Source of the DNA: JANNRR01 sp043736155
GTDB taxonomy: Bacteria; Pseudomonadota; Alphaproteobacteria; Rhodobacterales; Rhodobacteraceae
Assembly: GCA_043736155.1 (NCBI GenBank)
Contig: JAYTDA010000051.1
Span: 1 to 9,084, forward strand
DNA: 9,084 nucleotides
Direction: 5' to 3'
Part shown: positions 6,093 through 9,084 of the stretch, piece after piece
Layout: each line of letters opens with the position of its first letter
How positions within the stretch are numbered: position 1 is the stretch's first letter
Program-made: the position numbers and the translations under genes
The notes under the pieces: generated by a model
What the model was told of the DNA's origin: nothing
Databases searched by the model: none
The model's input: the letters and a program-made list of their open reading frames with translations, nothing else

Positions 6093-8231
6093 ATGACATT
6101 CACCGCCCCCATAACGATCGCAGCCCTTGTGCTGAACCTGTTTTCCAATGTCGGAATTGCCCCACCCGGCCCCGAAAGGATCGACAATCTGACCCTGGTG
6201 CGTGGCGGTGCCACGGGCCGGATCACCGCCGATTTTGCGCAGGTGGCGTATTTTCCGAACCTGAAATCCAAGGTGGGATTTGCCTCGAACCTGAAGGAAG
6301 CCGCCATCACCGACACCGGGCGGTTTCTGGATGAAATCGGGCCGGGGTTGATGTGCAGCAACCTGGAGTTTGACCATTGGTTCAAATGGGGAAGCGAGCC
6401 GGTTGCAGCGCTTTCAGAGGAATATGCAACCCCGGGTGATGCCTCAACCCGGCCCGTCGCGACCAGTTCCGAACCGTCCAAATGGATGTGGAAGCATGAA
6501 CAGATGCTGGGCGATCTGAATATCGCCATGTTATTCCAGCTGACCGGTGCCCCGGCGCAGTTTCAGGTGAAACAGACCGGCAAAGGGGCAAGACACCCGG
6601 CACCCACCGATATCGAAGCCGCCGCTGCGTTCATTGGCGATTGGGTTTCCGCCACCTTTCACCCCTATCCGGTGCTGTGGTCATTGTGGAACGAGCCCGG
6701 CCATGTGCTGGCGTCGGTGGAACGGCTTCAAGACGTGACCGGAGAAGTTTTCCTTGCCAAAGAATCCAAAGCCGATTTTGAATTGCGCGAAACGGCGCAG
6801 CGTGGCCTTGCTGCCGCAACCATCGCCGAAATCTTCGCCCGCTATCAAGACAGGATGGCCCTGACCTTGTCCCCCCTCAGTCAGGTCGGACTGTCGAGTT
6901 TCCTGGCTGCGGACTTCAGGGCGCATGTATTGACCCCGAACGGCAACGTTTTCTTCAAAGAGGTGTTTGACACGATGGCGGCGTCCTATCCCGATACGCC
7001 GGTTGATTTTCTGTCGTTCAACTCTTTCTCTGACGGGTGGCGGGCTTCGCTGGTCGGAGTCCGGGCGGTTCTGGGAAACCGGCCTGATTTCGGGCCGGTC
7101 ATCCTGACGCAATATGCGCCTTTGGCGCTGGTGTGGAACGACGACGGCAGCAAGCGAAACGGGTCAATTCTTGCGACACCGCTGGAAGTATCGACAGATA
7201 TGTTGACCGATCTGGCACAGATGCAGCGCGCCACTGATCTGCAACATGCCTGCATGTCCTACTGGGTATCGGGGCCCTATGGCTTTCTGTCGGACAAGGG
7301 CAAGATGGTGCCCCGGGTGCGCTACGAGGTGATCCGGCTGTTTGCCAGATTGCCGATCCTGCAGACGGTGCTGGATTTCGGCGGGTCTGATCTGGCGGCG
7401 CAGGGGTTGCACGGCTTGGCCGGGATCAATGCCGGCAAGGCTGCGGTGCTGCTGTGGAACCAGGGCGATGACACACTGACGGTTGGCCTTGATCTGGCCG
7501 GGTTGCCAGCCGGTTTGGCGCAGGACGGGGGTGCCAGCCTGTCGATCCTCACCGAAGACAGTGACGGGGTTGAAACCGCGCGCTATTCCGGCGACGATCT
7601 GACCCTGCCACCGCATGCCGTTGCGCTGGTGGAAGTCACCGGCAGCGCCGCAGACCCGCTGCTGCGTCGCAACCCGATCAGGGCCGATGACGGCACCACG
7701 ATGTTTCTGGCAACCCGGTCGTTTCCCGACCGGGTACCTGCGGCCTGTGGGCCAAACGAGGCCTTGCCCAAGGTCAAGGGCTGCGCCGCCAATACCGGCA
7801 CCTATGGCTTTTACGATGCGGTGCGGGGTGTGGCCTATCTGGGTATCGGGCAGGGCCAGACCCCGGCGCGGGTGACCGCCAGTTATCAGTCGCTGCCTGC
7901 GACGCTCCATGCCGCTGTCACTGCCTATCCGGCGGGGCAGGTTGATCTGTCGGTGGCTTTTGCCACCTGTGGCAAGGAGGTTCAGGGGTCCTCGCAAGGC
8001 GGCGTTCTGGCGCTGGATCTGACGGCAGTTTCCGACGATTGCCGGGTCGATCAACCGGCCACGGTGACGATGAGCCTGTCAGGTGCGCCGGTGGGCAGTC
8101 AGGCCGAGATTTACCTGTCGTCTGACCCTGCCGAGGCACAGGCGCTGGCCACCCCATCGGTTCCGGCACCAACAGGCGCGTTGCCATCGGTTGAAGAGGG
8201 GCTGGTGGTTCCGGCTTACAATACAGACTGA
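6093..8231 (+). CDS. GH39-like (clan GH-A) glycosidase-related protein with extra C-terminal domain
   Basis: The product has 712 residues. The N-terminus (about 3-23) is hydrophobic and signal-like but has no basic residue before it, so export is likely but not certain. Residues about 60-420 read as a TIM barrel of the beta-xylosidase/GH39 type: LWSLWNEPGH (195-204) with the conserved Asn-Glu pair N200-E201 (acid/base position), VDFLSFNSFSDG (304-315) like the family's DFxSxHxY strand, and PYGFLSDKGKMVPRVRY (395-411) like its final strand and helix. At the expected nucleophile strand, PVILTQY (335-341), Gln340 (codon CAA) occupies the place of the usual TE Glu. A beta-sandwich follows (about 425-515, AVLLWNQGDD onward), as in GH39. 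The last 190 residues hold four cysteines (552, 564, 626, 650), fit no domain I know, and end in a Pro-rich tail. An in-frame TAG at 6081 excludes an earlier start; no good ribosome binding site is seen. It may act on or bind an exopolysaccharide; substrate unknown. Confidence 0.75.
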   Translation: MTFTAPITIAALVLNLFSNVGIAPPGPERIDNLTLVRGGATGRITADFAQVAYFPNLKSKVGFASNLKEAAITDTGRFLDEIGPGLMCSNLEFDHWFKWGSEPVAALSEEYATPGDASTRPVATSSEPSKWMWKHEQMLGDLNIAMLFQLTGAPAQFQVKQTGKGARHPAPTDIEAAAAFIGDWVSATFHPYPVLWSLWNEPGHVLASVERLQDVTGEVFLAKESKADFELRETAQRGLAAATIAEIFARYQDRMALTLSPLSQVGLSSFLAADFRAHVLTPNGNVFFKEVFDTMAASYPDTPVDFLSFNSFSDGWRASLVGVRAVLGNRPDFGPVILTQYAPLALVWNDDGSKRNGSILATPLEVSTDMLTDLAQMQRATDLQHACMSYWVSGPYGFLSDKGKMVPRVRYEVIRLFARLPILQTVLDFGGSDLAAQGLHGLAGINAGKAAVLLWNQGDDTLTVGLDLAGLPAGLAQDGGASLSILTEDSDGVETARYSGDDLTLPPHAVALVEVTGSAADPLLRRNPIRADDGTTMFLATRSFPDRVPAACGPNEALPKVKGCAANTGTYGFYDAVRGVAYLGIGQGQTPARVTASYQSLPATLHAAVTAYPAGQVDLSVAFATCGKEVQGSSQGGVLALDLTAVSDDCRVDQPATVTMSLSGAPVGSQAEIYLSSDPAEAQALATPSVPAPTGALPSVEEGLVVPAYNTD

Positions 8232-8252
8232 AGCCGGATGGTGTGCCGCCCC

Positions 8253-9084
8253 TCACAGCATCCCCGGCACCACCTGATCCGGCGGGCGGTGGCCGTCGGC
8301 GAAGGTCTTGATGTTCACAATCACCTTTTCGCCCATTTCCACCCGGCCTTCGACAGTGGCTGATCCCATATGCGGCAACAGCACCACATTGGGCAATTCG
8401 CGCAGGCGGGGGTTGATCTCCTTGCGGCGTTCAAACACATCGAGGCCCGCCCCGGCGATTTCCCCGGCGCGCAGCATCCGGGTCAGCGCATTTTCATCCA
8501 CCACTTCGCCGCGCGAGGTGTTGACGATGACGGCCGAGGGTTTCATCAGCTTCAGCCGCCGGGCATTCATCAGATGGAACGTGGCGGGGGTATGCGGGCA
8601 GTTGACTGACAGGATATCGACCCGGGCAATCATCTGATCCAGACTTTCCCACCAGGTCGCTTCCAACTCTGCCTCGACCTCGGGGCGCAGGCGTTTGCGG
8701 TTGTGATAATGGATCTGCATGCCAAAGGCGCGGGCGCGCCGTGCCACCGCCTGACCGATCCGCCCCATCCCCAGGATCCCCAGGCGGCGACCGCCGATGC
8801 GGCCCCCCAAATTGGCCATCGGCGACCAGCCCTCCCAGTTGCCACCCTGCATCAGTGCCAGGCCTTCGGGGATGCGGCGGGTGACCGCCAGAATCAGCGC
8901 CAGCGCCATGTCGGCGGTGTCTTCGGTCACCACACCGGGGGTGTTACTGACCAGAATGCCATGCTGGCGGGCGGTGGTGACATCAATGTGATCGAAGCCG
9001 GCGCCATAATTGGCGATCAGTTTCAGCCGTGGCCCCGCCTGTGCCAGCAGGCTGGCGTCGATCTGGTCGGTGATGGTCGGGACC
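8253..9084 (-). CDS. D-2-hydroxyacid dehydrogenase, glyoxylate/hydroxypyruvate reductase type (N-terminus beyond window)
   Basis: The frame remains open to the right edge, so 276 residues are visible and roughly the first 50 of a protein of about 328 are missing; the in-frame GTG at 8931-8933 is internal, not a start. Family features appear in order: ANYGAGFDHIDV near 24-35, the NAD(P) loop GILGMGRIG (102-110), NTSRGEVVDE with the substrate-binding Arg191, LDVFE (214-218), and LLPHMGSAT with catalytic His238. The GHRPPDQVV ending is typical of alphaproteobacterial D-glycerate dehydrogenase/glyoxylate reductase proteins, which reduce glyoxylate or hydroxypyruvate with NAD(P)H in the cytoplasm. 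Oddly, where most relatives have Glu-Pro after DVFxx (the catalytic Glu), this protein has Arg220-Lys221, with Glu218 and Glu222 on either side. It converges on the GH39-like gene with only 21 bases between stops and no visible terminator hairpin there. Confidence 0.9.
   Translation of the reverse strand, partial: VPTITDQIDASLLAQAGPRLKLIANYGAGFDHIDVTTARQHGILVSNTPGVVTEDTADMALALILAVTRRIPEGLALMQGGNWEGWSPMANLGGRIGGRRLGILGMGRIGQAVARRARAFGMQIHYHNRKRLRPEVEAELEATWWESLDQMIARVDILSVNCPHTPATFHLMNARRLKLMKPSAVIVNTSRGEVVDENALTRMLRAGEIAGAGLDVFERRKEINPRLRELPNVVLLPHMGSATVEGRVEMGEKVIVNIKTFADGHRPPDQVVPGML

Noticed and set aside
7164..8054. 296-codon minus-strand frame inside the GH39-like gene
   Set aside because: Composition is typical of an antisense shadow (rich in Arg, Gln, Gly, His) and it has no motif.
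8232..8252. Search for a terminator between the convergent GH39-like and hydroxyacid dehydrogenase genes
   Set aside because: The 21-base gap has no stem-loop or T-run; any terminator would have to lie within the coding regions.

Overview
The window is GC-rich, with GC-ending codons and gene families typical of an alphaproteobacterium, most likely Rhodobacteraceae or a close relative. The support is a fused FAD/GcvT dimethylglycine dehydrogenase-type enzyme, a glyoxylate/hydroxypyruvate reductase with the alphaproteobacterial C-terminus (GHRPPDQVV), and a palindrome of the CCCCGGACTTGATCCGGGG type. Genus and replicon cannot be read from the sequence. It looks like ordinary chromosome: no intact insertion sequence, CRISPR array, tRNA, rRNA or phage module was seen.

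Layout, left to right. (1) 1-105 is the C-terminal tail of a DAO-type FAD amino-acid oxidoreductase. Its stop lies 4 bases before the best start of a GH25 lysozyme-like lipoprotein (110-880, +). (2) 881-1526 is a 646-bp stretch without a convincing large gene. It holds hairpins, one 24-codon ORF with a strong ribosome binding site, and a structured leader. (3) 1527-2273 (+) encodes a secreted protein with a C-terminal fibronectin-III-like domain. It is followed by a perfect 32-base palindrome (2289-2320) lying between convergent genes. (4) 2381-3151 (-) encodes a two-pass membrane protein with a CBS-like C-terminus. (5) 3253-3316 is a REP-like palindromic element. (6) 3356-5854 (-) encodes the dimethylglycine/sarcosine dehydrogenase-type flavoprotein. 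(7) 5855-6092 is a divergent control region. (8) 6093-8231 (+) encodes a clan-A, GH39-like protein with an extra C-terminal region. (9) 8253-9084 (-) encodes a D-2-hydroxyacid dehydrogenase (glyoxylate/hydroxypyruvate reductase type) whose N-terminus lies beyond the window.

Functionally the window is mixed. The flavoprotein (methylated glycine to one-carbon units) and the hydroxyacid dehydrogenase (glyoxylate/hydroxypyruvate/glycerate) could both serve C1/C2 and glycine-serine metabolism. They are separated by a divergent gene and do not form an operon. The lysozyme, the FN3-like protein and the GH39-like protein appear to be envelope or exported proteins. No multi-gene novel system is evident. 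The most interesting points are at residue level: the GH39-like protein has Gln where the nucleophile Glu is expected, and the hydroxyacid dehydrogenase has Arg-Lys where the family has its catalytic Glu-Pro.
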